A stretch of 64,000 bases of DNA from Rhodospirillales bacterium (GCA_017644185.1 JAEPMA010000007.1:62001-126000); one strand, 5' to 3'; shown: positions 54,403 through 63,145, counted from the first letter of the stretch. The notes: generated by a model from the sequence alone, not told the origin. Numbers and translations: made by a program.

Positions 54403-54738
54403 TCAGTACATCCGCCCGCCGTTGGGGACGTCGAGGTCGGGCTTCAGAAGCACGACTTCGCCTTCGTCGTCGGGGATGCCGAGCACGAGGACTTCCGACA
54501 TGAACTTGCCGATCTGGCGTGGCGGAAAGTTGACGACGCCCAGTACCTGCCGGCCGGGAAGGGTTTCGGGATCGTAGTGCTTGGTGATCTGCGCAGACGA
54601 TTTCCGCTCACCGATCTCGGGGCCGAAATCGACCCACAGCTTGATCGCGGGTTTGCGCGCTTCCGGGTACGGTTCGGCGCGGACGATGGTGCCGACACGA
54701 ATGTCGACTTTCATAAAATCGTCGAATGAAAGGTCCAT
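54403..54738 (-). CDS. csaA: CsaA-like tRNA-binding domain protein
   Basis: 111 residues, the usual CsaA length. It is an OB-fold tRNA-binding domain with [20 protein letters not shown] and P-N-G-G-R near the end. CsaA proteins are dimeric with reported chaperone-like activity. Confidence 0.9.
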   Translation of the reverse strand: MDLSFDDFMKVDIRVGTIVRAEPYPEARKPAIKLWVDFGPEIGERKSSAQITKHYDPETLPGRQVLGVVNFPPRQIGKFMSEVLVLGIPDDEGEVVLLKPDLDVPNGGRMY

Positions 54739-54827
54739 GTTCAGTTCCCCCGAAATCGAACGTAAATCGAATGTCGGGGAAAATGCCCGAGTGGGCCGGA
54801 AAAGGCCAGACCCGTGCCGTCCTCAGC

Positions 54828-54863
54828 AAAAGGAAAGGGCCGTCCGGTCTCCCGGTACGGCCC
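54828..54863 (-). terminator. Rho-independent terminator of the phasin gene
   Basis: On the minus strand GGGCCGT then CCGG pair with CCGG then ACGGCCC around a GAGA loop, followed by TTTCCTTTT. It begins 27 bases past the phasin stop. Confidence 0.8.
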
Positions 54864-54889
54864 TCGCCCATCACTTCAGGAAAGTGAGA

Positions 54890-55390
54890 TTACTTCTTCT
54901 TCGCGGCCTTCAGGACGGTCGACTTGACTTCGTCCAGGGCTTCGACGACGCGGGTGTTGAGCGCGTCAGAAGCTTCGGTGTTCGACTTGGTCATCAGGTC
55001 GGCCAGTTCGCGGGTGTTGTCCACGGACTTGACGAAAGCACCTTTCAGAAGGTCGGCCTGGGCCGCGGCAACAGCCTGCGGGTTGTCGATTTTCGAGAAG
55101 GATTCGATCATCTTCGAAACTTCTTCCATCGCCTGCTGCAGCATTTCAGCCTGACGCTTGGCGAGGGCCTGAGCACCTTCCGCGGCAACCTGGTTGGCGG
55201 CGGTGATGGCGTCGAAGTTCTTCTTCTGCAGTTCGAGAACCGCGTCGAAGTCGAATTTCGGCATGTCGTAACCTTTGGTCACTTTGGTGAACTCGTCGGC
55301 CATTTTCTTCGGGTCGAATTCGGCCATCATCTTGCTGTATTCGGCGAAGAAGGGGTTCTTCTCGGCCATTTTGAAAAAGTCGGCGTACAT
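54890..55390 (-). CDS. Phasin family protein
   Basis: 166 residues from ATG 55390, with GGAG 6 bases upstream. It is all-helical and heptad-rich with no Cys or Trp, and has the phasin pattern of A-V-L-E-L-Q-K-K-N-F-D-A-I-T-A-A-N-Q and a Lys-rich tail. Phasins coat polyhydroxyalkanoate granules. A near-perfect palindrome in its leader fits the autoregulated PhaR-type control known for phasin genes. No PHA synthase gene is in the window. Confidence 0.9.
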   Translation of the reverse strand: MYADFFKMAEKNPFFAEYSKMMAEFDPKKMADEFTKVTKGYDMPKFDFDAVLELQKKNFDAITAANQVAAEGAQALAKRQAEMLQQAMEEVSKMIESFSKIDNPQAVAAAQADLLKGAFVKSVDNTRELADLMTKSNTEASDALNTRVVEALDEVKSTVLKAAKKK

Positions 55391-55521
55391 ATCTATCTCC
55401 ATCTCAAGTAGGGGCGGCGGTGCGCCCGGCAAAACTTTTCAGGTGCCTCGCGCCCCATGACCTTTCATGTTGCGCTGCACCATGACCTCAATATGCGTCA
55501 GAGATGTGCCGAAGTCAATAG

Positions 55522-55542
55522 ATTTTTGTGCAATGCACAAAA
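55522..55542. promoter_or_regulatory. Perfect palindrome upstream of the phasin gene, candidate operator
   Basis: Arms TTTTTGTGCA (55522-55531) and TGCACAAAAA (55533-55542) are exact inverse complements around a single A. It sits in the 190-base gap between the phasin start and the TetR-like gene, about 132 bases upstream of the phasin ATG. Its TGCA-centred core resembles PhaR-type operators upstream of phasins; the regulator gene for that is not in the window, and the neighbouring TetR-like protein is an alternative. Confidence 0.55.
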
Positions 55543-55580
55543 AATATTATTGCGAGTGCGAATGATAAAAAATGGCGGAT

Positions 55581-56213
55581 TTACGCCGCTTCGGGCTCAG
55601 GTGTCGCGCGTCCCGGTTTGCCGGACGCCAACTTTTCCGCACGTGCGAGGCCCTTGTCGAGGGCGGCCATGGTCTGGGCCAGTCCGGGGTCGTCGTCATT
55701 CATCCATACGCGTGACGCGTTCAACTGGATCACCGCCAATGCCTTGGCCTTGGCGGCGCCGGAGCACCCCTCCGAGGAAACGCCGGCAGCTTGAAGGCTA
55801 AGCGCCATGGACTTGAGAAACCTGGCGCCCGTGCATGCCGTCCCCAGGGGGTCGCGGGCCGCATCCTTCGCCATCGAGCGGAGCGCCGCCTGATGGCCTT
55901 CGAGGGCGTCGAAGCGGCGCATCAGAATGTCGAACAGTTGATCTTTGACCGAGCCGTCGAGCGGATCATCCTTGAGGCTTTCGAAGACCTGCCTGTCGAC
56001 CCGGTCGATCAGGGCCCGCTGGATGCGATCGCGGCTGGGCAGGGTCAGCAAAGCCTCGCCGATCGGTACCTTGGCGTGTTCCGCGATTTCGGGGAGGGAA
56101 AGAGTCCGCCAAGGGCGCTCCGCGGCCAGCGCGAGCGCGGCGTCGATCAGTTTGTCTGCGGTCGAACGGTTGTCGGTCTTGGCTTTCGACGATTTTTTCT
56201 TCGCGGCGGCCAT
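55581..56213 (-). CDS. TetR/AcrR-like transcriptional regulator
   Basis: 210 residues. A basic Lys-rich N terminus (~1-14) precedes a HTH region (about 20-60) with L-I-D-A-A-L-A-L-A-A-E-R-P-W-R-T-L-S-L-P-E-I-A-E-H-A-K-V. The C-terminal ligand domain is helical and has Cys residues near C-T-G-A-R-F and E-G-C-S. It lies upstream of the phasin gene on the same strand, so it may act there; in some related bacteria a similar regulator is linked to ubiquinone (COQ9-like folds are TetR-derived), which is an alternative to consider. Confidence 0.75.
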   Translation of the reverse strand: MAAAKKKSSKAKTDNRSTADKLIDAALALAAERPWRTLSLPEIAEHAKVPIGEALLTLPSRDRIQRALIDRVDRQVFESLKDDPLDGSVKDQLFDILMRRFDALEGHQAALRSMAKDAARDPLGTACTGARFLKSMALSLQAAGVSSEGCSGAAKAKALAVIQLNASRVWMNDDDPGLAQTMAALDKGLARAEKLASGKPGRATPEPEAA

Positions 56214-56292
56214 ACGTATCCTCCTTGACCCGAAGCGCGGGAACGCAATTCCCGCCGTGGGGTTCCATTATAGATAAATGGGGAGGAGGCGC

Positions 56293-57108
56293 CTAACCCG
56301 CAAGTTCGCGCGACCGCCGGGTCGCTTCGGCGATGGCTTTGGTCATCAGCGGCTGGAGGGCGTCGTCGGCCATCAGCACCTTCAGCGCTTCGGCGGTGGT
56401 CCCGCCGGGGCTGGTAACGTTCTTTCTGAGGGTCGCGGCTTCGTCGTCCGACTGATACAGAAGTTCGCCCGCACCGGCGACGGTGGCGCGCGCCAGCTGC
56501 ATGGAGAGATCGCCGGGGAGCCCGTTGTCGATGCCGGCCTGCGCCATCACTTCAACCAACAAAAAGACGTACGCCGGCCCCCCACCTGAAAGCGCGGTGA
56601 CGCAATCGATCTGGCTTTCATCGTCGACCCATGCGACCTCGCCGACGGACTGTAAAAGTTCATCCGCCCATTTGCGCTGAGATTCCGACACCAGATGATT
56701 TGGGTAGCCGACCGTGATGCCGCGCCCGACGGCGGCGGGCGTGTTCGGCATGGCGCGAACGATGGCGGCGTCGGGGCCGAGCTTCTGTTCGAAATACTGG
56801 ATGGTTTTGCCTGCCGCGACCGAGACAAAGACACAATCGGGCCCGGCAAACTTTGTGTAGTCGCCGATGGCGTCATCCATCATCTGGGGTTTGACGGCCA
56901 AGACCACGGTCTCCGGCACCGCGTCGGCGGGGATGCCGGAAGCGTCAGGGACGCTTTCGACGCCGAGCGTTGATTTCAATAATTTCCGGGTTTCTTCGAA
57001 GGGTTCGACGACAAGCACGTCTTCGGGCTTCAGGCTTTTCTTCAGCCAGCCGGCCATCATGGCACTGCCCATCTTGCCGCCGCCGACAAGCAGCAGTTTA
57101 ACGGTCAT
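56293..57108 (-). CDS. proC: Pyrroline-5-carboxylate reductase
   Basis: 271 residues. The Rossmann motif is G-G-G-K-M-G-S-A-M, then A-V-K-P-Q, R-A-M-P-N-T-P-A, and the ProC signature S-P-G-G-T-T-A-E-A. It catalyses the last step of proline synthesis. It lies 8 bases after the YbjN-family gene. Confidence 0.94.
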   Translation of the reverse strand: MTVKLLLVGGGKMGSAMMAGWLKKSLKPEDVLVVEPFEETRKLLKSTLGVESVPDASGIPADAVPETVVLAVKPQMMDDAIGDYTKFAGPDCVFVSVAAGKTIQYFEQKLGPDAAIVRAMPNTPAAVGRGITVGYPNHLVSESQRKWADELLQSVGEVAWVDDESQIDCVTALSGGGPAYVFLLVEVMAQAGIDNGLPGDLSMQLARATVAGAGELLYQSDDEAATLRKNVTSPGGTTAEALKVLMADDALQPLMTKAIAEATRRSRELAG

Positions 57109-57116
57109 TTTAAATC

Positions 57117-57620
57117 CTAAGCTTCTCCGGCGGTCTCGATCATCGCCGCCGCAATGGCGTCAGATGCGGATTTCCCGCCCCAGATCACATATTGAAACGC
57201 GGGATAGAACTTCTCGCACTCGATCAGCGCGGTCTCGACCAGATCTTCCATCTGTTCGAGCGTCGGTTCCATTTGGCCCCGCATCGGCATGGCGTGGCGG
57301 TACATGGGAAGACCTTCGTCGGCCCACATCCCGAAATGCCCCATCCACAAGCGCTCGTTCACTTCGGCCAGAAGCTCGAAGACCGGCTGGCGCCGGTCCG
57401 TGGGAACGCGCATGTCGAAGGCGCATGTAAAATGCATCGCCCCCATGTCGTCGTTCCAGGCGAAGTACATGCTGAAATCGCACCAGGTCCCCGGTACCTG
57501 CACGGCCATTTCCTGGTCGTTGCGGCGGTCGAAGGTCCAGTCGTTGTACTCGACGATTTTTTCGACGATATCGAGGGGGTTTGCGAGGGGGGTGTCTCGA
57601 GATACTTCAGTGGTACGCAT
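57117..57620 (-). CDS. YbjN domain-containing protein
   Basis: 167 residues with the YbjN-like pattern (W-C-D-F-S-M-Y-F-A-W-N and a ~125-residue alpha/beta domain). YbjN proteins are found in many proteobacteria with no settled function; in E. coli YbjN is linked to stress and motility. It is followed by proC with 8 bases between. Confidence 0.82.
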   Translation of the reverse strand: MRTTEVSRDTPLANPLDIVEKIVEYNDWTFDRRNDQEMAVQVPGTWCDFSMYFAWNDDMGAMHFTCAFDMRVPTDRRQPVFELLAEVNERLWMGHFGMWADEGLPMYRHAMPMRGQMEPTLEQMEDLVETALIECEKFYPAFQYVIWGGKSASDAIAAAMIETAGEA

Positions 57621-57791
57621 GGAGCGCTCCTCTCATGCCCGGCCGGCGTTGGTATCGGACCGAAGGGAGCAAGTACTATACCTAGCGGTGATCGCTAGAT
57701 ATTGCTTACGCCATCCGATCACCTACAAGATTTACCCTGCACCATGTCGGAATCGCGCGCAAGCGGAATTCAGCAATTTAGCGCAAACTGT

Positions 57792-57816
57792 TGTGGATAA
57801 TCGGAACGCATCCACA
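57792..57816. other. DnaA-box-like motifs in the 277-base gap between YbjN and UbiK genes
   Basis: TGTGGATAA (57792-57800) is a perfect inverted DnaA box, and GCATCCACA (57808-57816) matches it at 7 of 9 positions. No AT-rich unwinding element or further boxes are seen. Nothing else is evident in 57621-57897. Chance occurrence is quite possible. Confidence 0.3.
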
Positions 57817-57897
57817 GCGGGTTGTGTTCCAAAGATCAGAAACGGCGGAAATCCGCGGTGTTCAGGCAGGGTGAATCAGCCGTTGCCCGGTGTCTCG

Positions 57898-58269
57898 TCA
57901 CATAGATTTGGTAGGGTTTTGGTCAGGACACTTGGGTGTCGCCGACTTTTTATCCGACCCTGCACGCGAAGCGGTCTTGGGTTTCGCGGCCGCCTTCTTT
58001 TTGGTTGTGGCCTTCCTTGCCGGTTTCGCGAGCTCGGCCTCGAGGGCTTTCACGCGGGCTTCCAGCTTCTCGTTTTCGGTGCGCGCCTTCTGGGCCATCG
58101 TTTTGACGGCGTCGAACTCTTCGCGGGTCACCAGGTCGGCGTTCGACAGATAACGTTCGAGCCTTTGGCGGATCATCGCGTCGATTTCGTCCTTCATGCC
58201 TGTCAGGGTCGACACGGCGCCGTTGGCGACACGGGCGAGATCGTCGAAAAGCTTGTTTTGCGTCTGCAT
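57898..58269 (-). CDS. ubiK: UbiK family accessory factor (BMFP domain)
   Basis: 123 residues from ATG 58269, with AGGAG 9 bases upstream. The BMFP/DUF526 pattern is clear: F-D-D-L-A-R-V-A-N-G-A-V, E-I-D-A-M-I-R-Q-R-L-E-R, R-E-E-F-D-A-V-K and a coiled coil. The C-terminal ~35 residues are Ala/Lys-rich, an extension longer than in gamma-proteobacterial UbiK. UbiK helps assemble the ubiquinone synthesis complex. Confidence 0.88.
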   Translation of the reverse strand: MQTQNKLFDDLARVANGAVSTLTGMKDEIDAMIRQRLERYLSNADLVTREEFDAVKTMAQKARTENEKLEARVKALEAELAKPARKATTKKKAAAKPKTASRAGSDKKSATPKCPDQNPTKSM

Positions 58270-58389
58270 CGGAAGCTCCTTTCGCTTGAACGAATATGGT
58301 CCGTCCGGCGGCGGACCGCAAGCCGCGGAAGCTTGCCCGTGCGGTGCTCCGGGGCCTATAAGGGGGCACACCGTTTTTGAGGATTGCGC

Positions 58390-59376
58390 ATGTACGTCAT
58401 TACCGGCGGCGCCGGCTTTATCGGATCCAACGTTGCGGCCCAGCTCGAAGCCAAAGGCATGGGGCCGCTGGTGATCGTCGACCGGCTTCGTGACGGTAAC
58501 AAATGGCGTAACATCGCGGGGCGCACCCTCCACGACATCGTGCACCCGGATAACATCCACGACTTTCTCGCCGCCTCCGGGCGCGCCGTGAAGGGCATCG
58601 TTCATATGGGCGCGATCTCCGCGACCACCGAGACCGACGCCGATCTGATCGTCGAAACCAACTTCCGTCTGTCGCGCGATCTCTGGGTGTGGGCATCGGA
58701 ACATGGCGTGCCGCTGGTCTATGCGTCGTCGGCGGCGACGTACGGGGATGGGGCGGCAGGTTTCGAGGACGACATGTCGGTTGAAGGTTTGAACAAGCTC
58801 AAGCCGCTCAACCCTTATGGCTGGTCGAAGCTGTTGTTCGACAGATGGGTTGCGGCGGAACTGGCGGCCGACAAGCCGCGCCCGACGCAATGGGCCGGGC
58901 TTCGGTTCTTCAACGTTTACGGCCCGAACGAATATCACAAGGGCCGGATGGCGAGCGTGGTCTCGCAGATTCAGCCTTTAGCCGCCAAGGGAGAGCCCTG
59001 CCGGTTGTTCAAGTCGCACCATCCGGATTACGAAGACGGCGGCCAGCTCCGCGATTTCGTCTCCGTCGACGACTGCGCCGACGTGATCTGCTGGCTTTTG
59101 GAAAGCCCATCGGTGTCGGGGCTATTCAATCTCGGGACCGGCAAGGCCCGCAGCTTCGCCGACCTGGCGCGCGCGGTTTATGCGGCGATGGATGAAGAAT
59201 TTAAAGTCGAGTATGTGCCGACCCCGGAAGACATCCGCGACAAGTATCAGTATTTCACCGAAGCCAGCATGACGCGGCTTCGCGATGCGGGGTACAGGGG
59301 GCAGTTCACGCCGCTCGAAGACGGCGTCGGCCGCTACGTTCGCGATTTTCTCGCCACCGACGACCCTTATCGCTAG
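58390..59376 (+). CDS. hldD: ADP-L-glycero-D-manno-heptose 6-epimerase
   Basis: 328 residues from ATG 58390, with GAGG upstream. It has the extended SDR motif G-G-A-G-F-I-G-S-N, catalytic Y-G-W-S-K, and the HldD-typical H-M-G-A-I-S-A-T-T-E-T-D and F-K-S-H-H-P-D-Y-E-D-G-G-Q. It makes the L-glycero heptose of LPS inner core. It is followed by lgt 16 bases later. Confidence 0.95.
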   Translation: MYVITGGAGFIGSNVAAQLEAKGMGPLVIVDRLRDGNKWRNIAGRTLHDIVHPDNIHDFLAASGRAVKGIVHMGAISATTETDADLIVETNFRLSRDLWVWASEHGVPLVYASSAATYGDGAAGFEDDMSVEGLNKLKPLNPYGWSKLLFDRWVAAELAADKPRPTQWAGLRFFNVYGPNEYHKGRMASVVSQIQPLAAKGEPCRLFKSHHPDYEDGGQLRDFVSVDDCADVICWLLESPSVSGLFNLGTGKARSFADLARAVYAAMDEEFKVEYVPTPEDIRDKYQYFTEASMTRLRDAGYRGQFTPLEDGVGRYVRDFLATDDPYR

Positions 59377-59392
59377 GGGGACCGGGCGGATC

Positions 59393-60193
59393 ATGTTTTT
59401 CGCGATCCCGTTTCCGAATATCGATCCGGTTCTTTTCCAGGTCGGCGTCTTCGCCATCCGCTGGTACTCGCTCGCCTACATCGCCGGGCTGGTGCTGGGC
59501 TGGGTGATGATGAAGCGGATGTGCCGCTGGGACCCCGTGGTCTGCGAAAAAGACGCCATCGACGATTTTCTCGTGTGGGCGACGTTCGGGGTGATTCTCG
59601 GCGGGCGGATCGGCATGGTGCTGTTCTATCAGTTCGACTATTACATGGCGAACCCGGCCAAGATTATCGCCGTCTGGGAAGGCGGGATGTCGTTTCACGG
59701 CGGCTTCCTGGGGGTTGTCGCCGCCGCCATTATTTTCACCAGAAAGCGTGGGATTTCGACGCTGCGTTTCGGCGACCTGATTGCCTGTGTCGCGCCGATC
59801 GGCCTGTTTTTCGGGCGTGTTGCCAACTTCATTAACGGGGAATTGTGGGGGCGGACGTCGGACGTCGCGTGGGCGATGGTGTTCCCGACCGGCGGACCGC
59901 TGCCGCGTCACCCCAGCCAGTTGTATGAGGCCGCGCTCGAGGGACTTATACTATTCGCCGTCGTGATGACGTTGGTCAGAATGGAATCCGTCCGGCGCCG
60001 GCCGGGGTTGCTGATGGGCACGTTTATCGCCGGCTATGGTGTCGCGCGCATCGTCGGTGAGTTTTTCCGCGAGCCCGACGCTTATATCGGGTTCCTCGCT
60101 TTCGGCACCACATGGGGGCAGTGGCTGTCTCTGCCGATGATCGCGGTCGGTGTGTTCTTTATTCTCCGGGCGCGTCGACGGGACCCGGTGTGA
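59393..60193 (+). CDS. lgt: Prolipoprotein diacylglyceryl transferase
   Basis: 266 residues from ATG 59393. It has about seven membrane helices, with M-S-F-H-G-G-F-L-G, the Lgt signature G-R-V-A-N-F-I-N-G-E-L-W-G-R and R-H-P-S-Q-L-Y-E. It attaches diacylglycerol to the lipobox cysteine of prolipoproteins in the inner membrane. Confidence 0.96.
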   Translation: MFFAIPFPNIDPVLFQVGVFAIRWYSLAYIAGLVLGWVMMKRMCRWDPVVCEKDAIDDFLVWATFGVILGGRIGMVLFYQFDYYMANPAKIIAVWEGGMSFHGGFLGVVAAAIIFTRKRGISTLRFGDLIACVAPIGLFFGRVANFINGELWGRTSDVAWAMVFPTGGPLPRHPSQLYEAALEGLILFAVVMTLVRMESVRRRPGLLMGTFIAGYGVARIVGEFFREPDAYIGFLAFGTTWGQWLSLPMIAVGVFFILRARRRDPV

Positions 60194-60219
60194 GAATAGG
60201 TTTCTGCGTATCCGGGTAT

Positions 60220-60284
60220 GTCATCCCCGCGAAAGCGGGGACCCAGATTTGCCGGCCTGCTGGGTTCCCGCGTACGCGGGAATG
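60220..60284. repeat. Paired-hairpin intergenic repeat, copy 5
   Basis: TGTCATCCCCGCG with hairpin CCCCGC/GCGGGG (60225-60240), a ~25-base spacer, then hairpin TTCCCGCG/CGCGGGAA (60265-60282) and ATGAC. It lies between lgt and the methyltransferase gene. Confidence 0.85.
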
Positions 60285-60301
60285 ACAAGGTGGGAAAAAC
60301 A

Positions 60302-61405
60302 TTGCCGTCTCAACGAACGCTTTTAGCCAGGAAATTGCGGGAACGGATCGAGCGGTATGGCCCGATGACCGTCGCGGATTGGATGGAGGCGTGCCTCGCC
60401 GACCCTGAGCACGGCTATTACATGACCCGCGACCCCTTCGGGCGGCGGGGTGATTTCATCACGTCGCCGGAAATCTCGCAGATGTTCGGGGAACTTCTCG
60501 GTCTTTGGTCGGCGGTCGTGTGGCAGCAGATGGGCCAGCCGGATCAAATCCACCTGATCGAGCTTGGGCCCGGCCGGGGCACATTGATGTCGGACGCGCT
60601 TCGCGCGGCGGGCGGGGTCCCTGCGTTTATCGAGGCGGTCCACGTGCACATGGTGGAAACCAGCCCGGTCTTGAGAGAGCGCCAACAGAATGCGCTTCGC
60701 AACATCGGCGTGTCGATTGATTGGCATGACGCAATCGAGACGATTCCGAAAGGCCCGAGCATCGTTCTCGCCAACGAGTTTCTGGATGCGTTGCCGGTCC
60801 GCCAACTGATCCGTCACGGTGGGGCGTGGTGCGAGCGGATGGTCGGGTTGTCGGACGATCGTTTCAGTTTTGAGGTGGGGGCACCGGTTGAAGAAGGGGG
60901 CGTCCCCGATAATTTAACCGACGCGCCGGACGGCAGTATTTTCGAGGTTTCACCCGCCGTTCGGGACGTGACGCGCGATCTGGCATCGCGTCTTGTCGAT
61001 GATGGCGGGGCTGCTTTGCTGATCGACTACGGTCACGACCGGTCGGGGTTGGGTGAGACGCTGCAGGCGCTCGAGGGGCATGAATACGCCGACCCGCTGT
61101 CGTCACCCGGAGAATGCGACCTGACCGCGCATGTGGATTTTGCCGCCGCCGCCACTCATGCGGAGAAGGCGGGCGCGCGCGCCTGGGGCCCGATCGAGCA
61201 GGGGGATTTGCTGGAACGTCTGGGGATCGGGGCGCGGGCGGCGCAACTGTTACAAGGGGCAGACACCAAACAAGCCGAGCAGATCGGCACCGCGCGCCAT
61301 CGGCTGACCGGGGCCGCCGCAATGGGCCGGCTGTTCAGGGCGTTGGCCCTGACCGACCCCGGACGGGCGGCGCCGCCCGGTTTCGAAACCGTCTCTCCGT
61401 TTTAG
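60302..61405 (+). CDS. MidA/NDUFAF7-like SAM-dependent methyltransferase (DUF185)
   Basis: 367 residues from TTG 60302, preceded by AAGGTGGG; a GTG at 60290 is an alternative. An ATG at 60218 would translate the intergenic repeat and is rejected. E-L-G-P-G-R-G-T-L is SAM-binding motif I, with H-G-Y-Y and D-F-I-T-S-P-E-I-S-Q-M-F typical of the family. NDUFAF7 methylates an arginine of complex I; the bacterial homologue's target is not shown here. Confidence 0.88.
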   Translation: MPSQRTLLARKLRERIERYGPMTVADWMEACLADPEHGYYMTRDPFGRRGDFITSPEISQMFGELLGLWSAVVWQQMGQPDQIHLIELGPGRGTLMSDALRAAGGVPAFIEAVHVHMVETSPVLRERQQNALRNIGVSIDWHDAIETIPKGPSIVLANEFLDALPVRQLIRHGGAWCERMVGLSDDRFSFEVGAPVEEGGVPDNLTDAPDGSIFEVSPAVRDVTRDLASRLVDDGGAALLIDYGHDRSGLGETLQALEGHEYADPLSSPGECDLTAHVDFAAAATHAEKAGARAWGPIEQGDLLERLGIGARAAQLLQGADTKQAEQIGTARHRLTGAAAMGRLFRALALTDPGRAAPPGFETVSPF

Positions 61406-61596
61406 TCGGTCTTGCAGGTCTTGATGCCGAGCGGCAGATAGGCCGGGCACCAGCGGATGATGCCTGTCGCCAAGGGCACGATGCCGACCCAGCCCCACAC
61501 CGCATATTCGTGCTGCGAGAACACCGCGAAAGCGATCAGCGCGATGCCGACGATGATTCTCAGGATGCGGTCGACGCCGCCAACGTTTGCCGTCAT
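61402..61596 (-). CDS. DUF2892 small membrane protein
   Basis: 64 residues from ATG 61596, with AAAGGGA upstream. N-V-G-G-V-D-R-I-L-R-I starts two hydrophobic helices and W-C-P-A-Y-L-P-L-G-I ends it, the DUF2892 pattern also found at the C terminus of some rhodanese proteins. Convergent with the methyltransferase gene, with a 4-base overlap. Confidence 0.85.
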   Translation of the reverse strand: MTANVGGVDRILRIIVGIALIAFAVFSQHEYAVWGWVGIVPLATGIIRWCPAYLPLGIKTCKTD

Positions 61597-61695
61597 GTGA
61601 GTCCCTTTCTTCACACATTCAGAATTCCGAATATGTTTACGACGAAAAACCCCCTCGCGCCTTGATACAGATCAATTCGCGAGGGGGGATGAAAT

Positions 61696-62211
61696 TTACT
61701 GTGCGAATTCGATTCGGTCGAAGACCGCGTCGAGGGCTTCCTGGGCACATGATTCGTCAATGTCGCCACCCGGTGCCCCACTGACGCCGACCGCGCCGAT
61801 CCGCATTCCCCCGGCGCTGATCGGCAGACCGCCGTCCATCATCTTGATGTCCGCAAGCAGGTTGAGGTTGGCGGCCAGTTCGGGCCGGCTTTCACGCAGC
61901 GCCGCCGTCGGCGTGCCCGCCATCAGCGCGCCACGCGCCTTGCCCCCGGCGATGGTGATGGTCTGTACCGCGGCGAACTGATGGCGCAGCACGGCGATGT
62001 CGTTGCCGCCCCGGTCGACGACCACGGCGGAGACGGAATAGCCCTTGTCCGAGCACGCGGTCACCGTCTTGTCGGCGATGTCGCGCGCCAAGGCGGTTCC
62101 AATAGCCTTTACGTTCAGCACGTCCTCGGCCTGGGCATCGTGCGCGGTGGCTGCGGTCAGCGCCGTCGCGAGGGCCAAGCCGGAAATGGTGAATTTCATC
62201 GATCTGATCAT
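61696..62211 (-). CDS. GlcG/HbpS family protein, exported
   Basis: 171 residues from ATG 62211 with AGGGAG upstream. The signal peptide ends near A-Q-A-E. Family traits are visible: K-G-Y-S-V-S-A-V-V-V-D-R-G-G-N, A-G-G-K-A-R-G-A and G-G-L-P-I. HbpS binds heme in Streptomyces; other members are of unknown role. Confidence 0.85.
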   Translation of the reverse strand: MIRSMKFTISGLALATALTAATAHDAQAEDVLNVKAIGTALARDIADKTVTACSDKGYSVSAVVVDRGGNDIAVLRHQFAAVQTITIAGGKARGALMAGTPTAALRESRPELAANLNLLADIKMMDGGLPISAGGMRIGAVGVSGAPGGDIDESCAQEALDAVFDRIEFAQ

Positions 62212-62371
62212 GGTTGTTCTCCCTGTTGCGGTGCCGTCGGCCCGGTCGCGGGCGAGGTATCGCATTCTTAGCATTTATCCTCTGATACAACATATTCTAT
62301 ATCTGGAATGTGTAAATAGATAGGGCCAAGCGGCCCTTTAAAGGCCGTATTGTTTCATCAATAATCAAAGA

Positions 62372-63139
62372 ATGATCACAGCAGAGAATCTTATCGACGC
62401 CGAGGGTGTCCGGCACATGTTCTTTACCCGGGTGGGCGGTGTCAGTGAGGGCATCTTCACCTCGCTCAACTGCGGGCCGGGCTCGTCGGATGAACGTGAG
62501 CACGTGTTGGACAACCGTGCCCGCGCCATGGCCGCGCTCGATCAGGACCCGGCCAATCTGGTGACCGTCCATCAGTATCATTCCCCGGTCGCGGTCGAAG
62601 TGTACGAACCGTGGTCTATCGGCGAAGCGCCGAAGGCCGACGCCATGGTGACCACCACACCCGGTGTCGTGTTGGGTATCCTGACCGCCGACTGCGCGCC
62701 GGTGCTGTTCGCCGACGCCGACGCCGGCGTCATCGGTGCCGCGCATGCGGGCTGGAAAGGGGCGCTGGGTGGCGTCATAGATGCGACGGTCGAGATGATG
62801 ATCGACGCCGGTGCGCAAGCGGACCGGATCAGTGCCGCGGTGGGACCGTGTATCCAACAGCCATCCTATGAAGTCGGCGCGGACTTCCGGTCTTCGTTCC
62901 TCGAAGCCGGTTCGGGCAACGAACGGTTTTTCGAGCCGGGTGTCGAGGCCGGAAAATTTCAATTCGATCTTTCGGGGTATGTACGGTTTCGCCTCTCGGA
63001 GTGCGGCGTCGGCTCGATCGAGGTTTCGCCCGCTGACACCTACACCGACGCAGACCGTTTCTTCAGCTATCGCCGGGCCACGCACCGGGGCGAGGCGGAT
63101 TACGGCCGAGAACTGTCGGCTATCGTTCTGGAAGGGTAA
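62372..63139 (+). CDS. PgeF/YfiH family protein (polyphenol oxidase / purine nucleoside phosphorylase fold)
   Basis: 255 residues. T-R-V-G-G-V-S near the N terminus, L-T-A-D-C-A-P-V-L and A-H-A-G-W-K-G are the copper/zinc and substrate residues of the family; C-I-Q-Q-P-S-Y-E-V follows. Family members edit muramyl peptides (PgeF) or act on purine nucleosides. It is followed by an M24 gene 6 bases later, so the two are likely cotranscribed. Confidence 0.88.
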   Translation: MITAENLIDAEGVRHMFFTRVGGVSEGIFTSLNCGPGSSDEREHVLDNRARAMAALDQDPANLVTVHQYHSPVAVEVYEPWSIGEAPKADAMVTTTPGVVLGILTADCAPVLFADADAGVIGAAHAGWKGALGGVIDATVEMMIDAGAQADRISAAVGPCIQQPSYEVGADFRSSFLEAGSGNERFFEPGVEAGKFQFDLSGYVRFRLSECGVGSIEVSPADTYTDADRFFSYRRATHRGEADYGRELSAIVLEG

Positions 63140-63145
63140 TTTCGA

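Noticed and set aside
57621-57897. Chromosomal replication origin
   Set aside because: Only one perfect DnaA box; no AT-rich unwinding region and no dnaA, parAB, gidAB or hemE genes nearby.
60218-60301. N-terminal extension of the MidA-like methyltransferase
   Set aside because: The extra 28 residues are a translation of the intergenic repeat and a frequent annotation error; a TTG (or GTG) with a ribosome site gives a family-like start.
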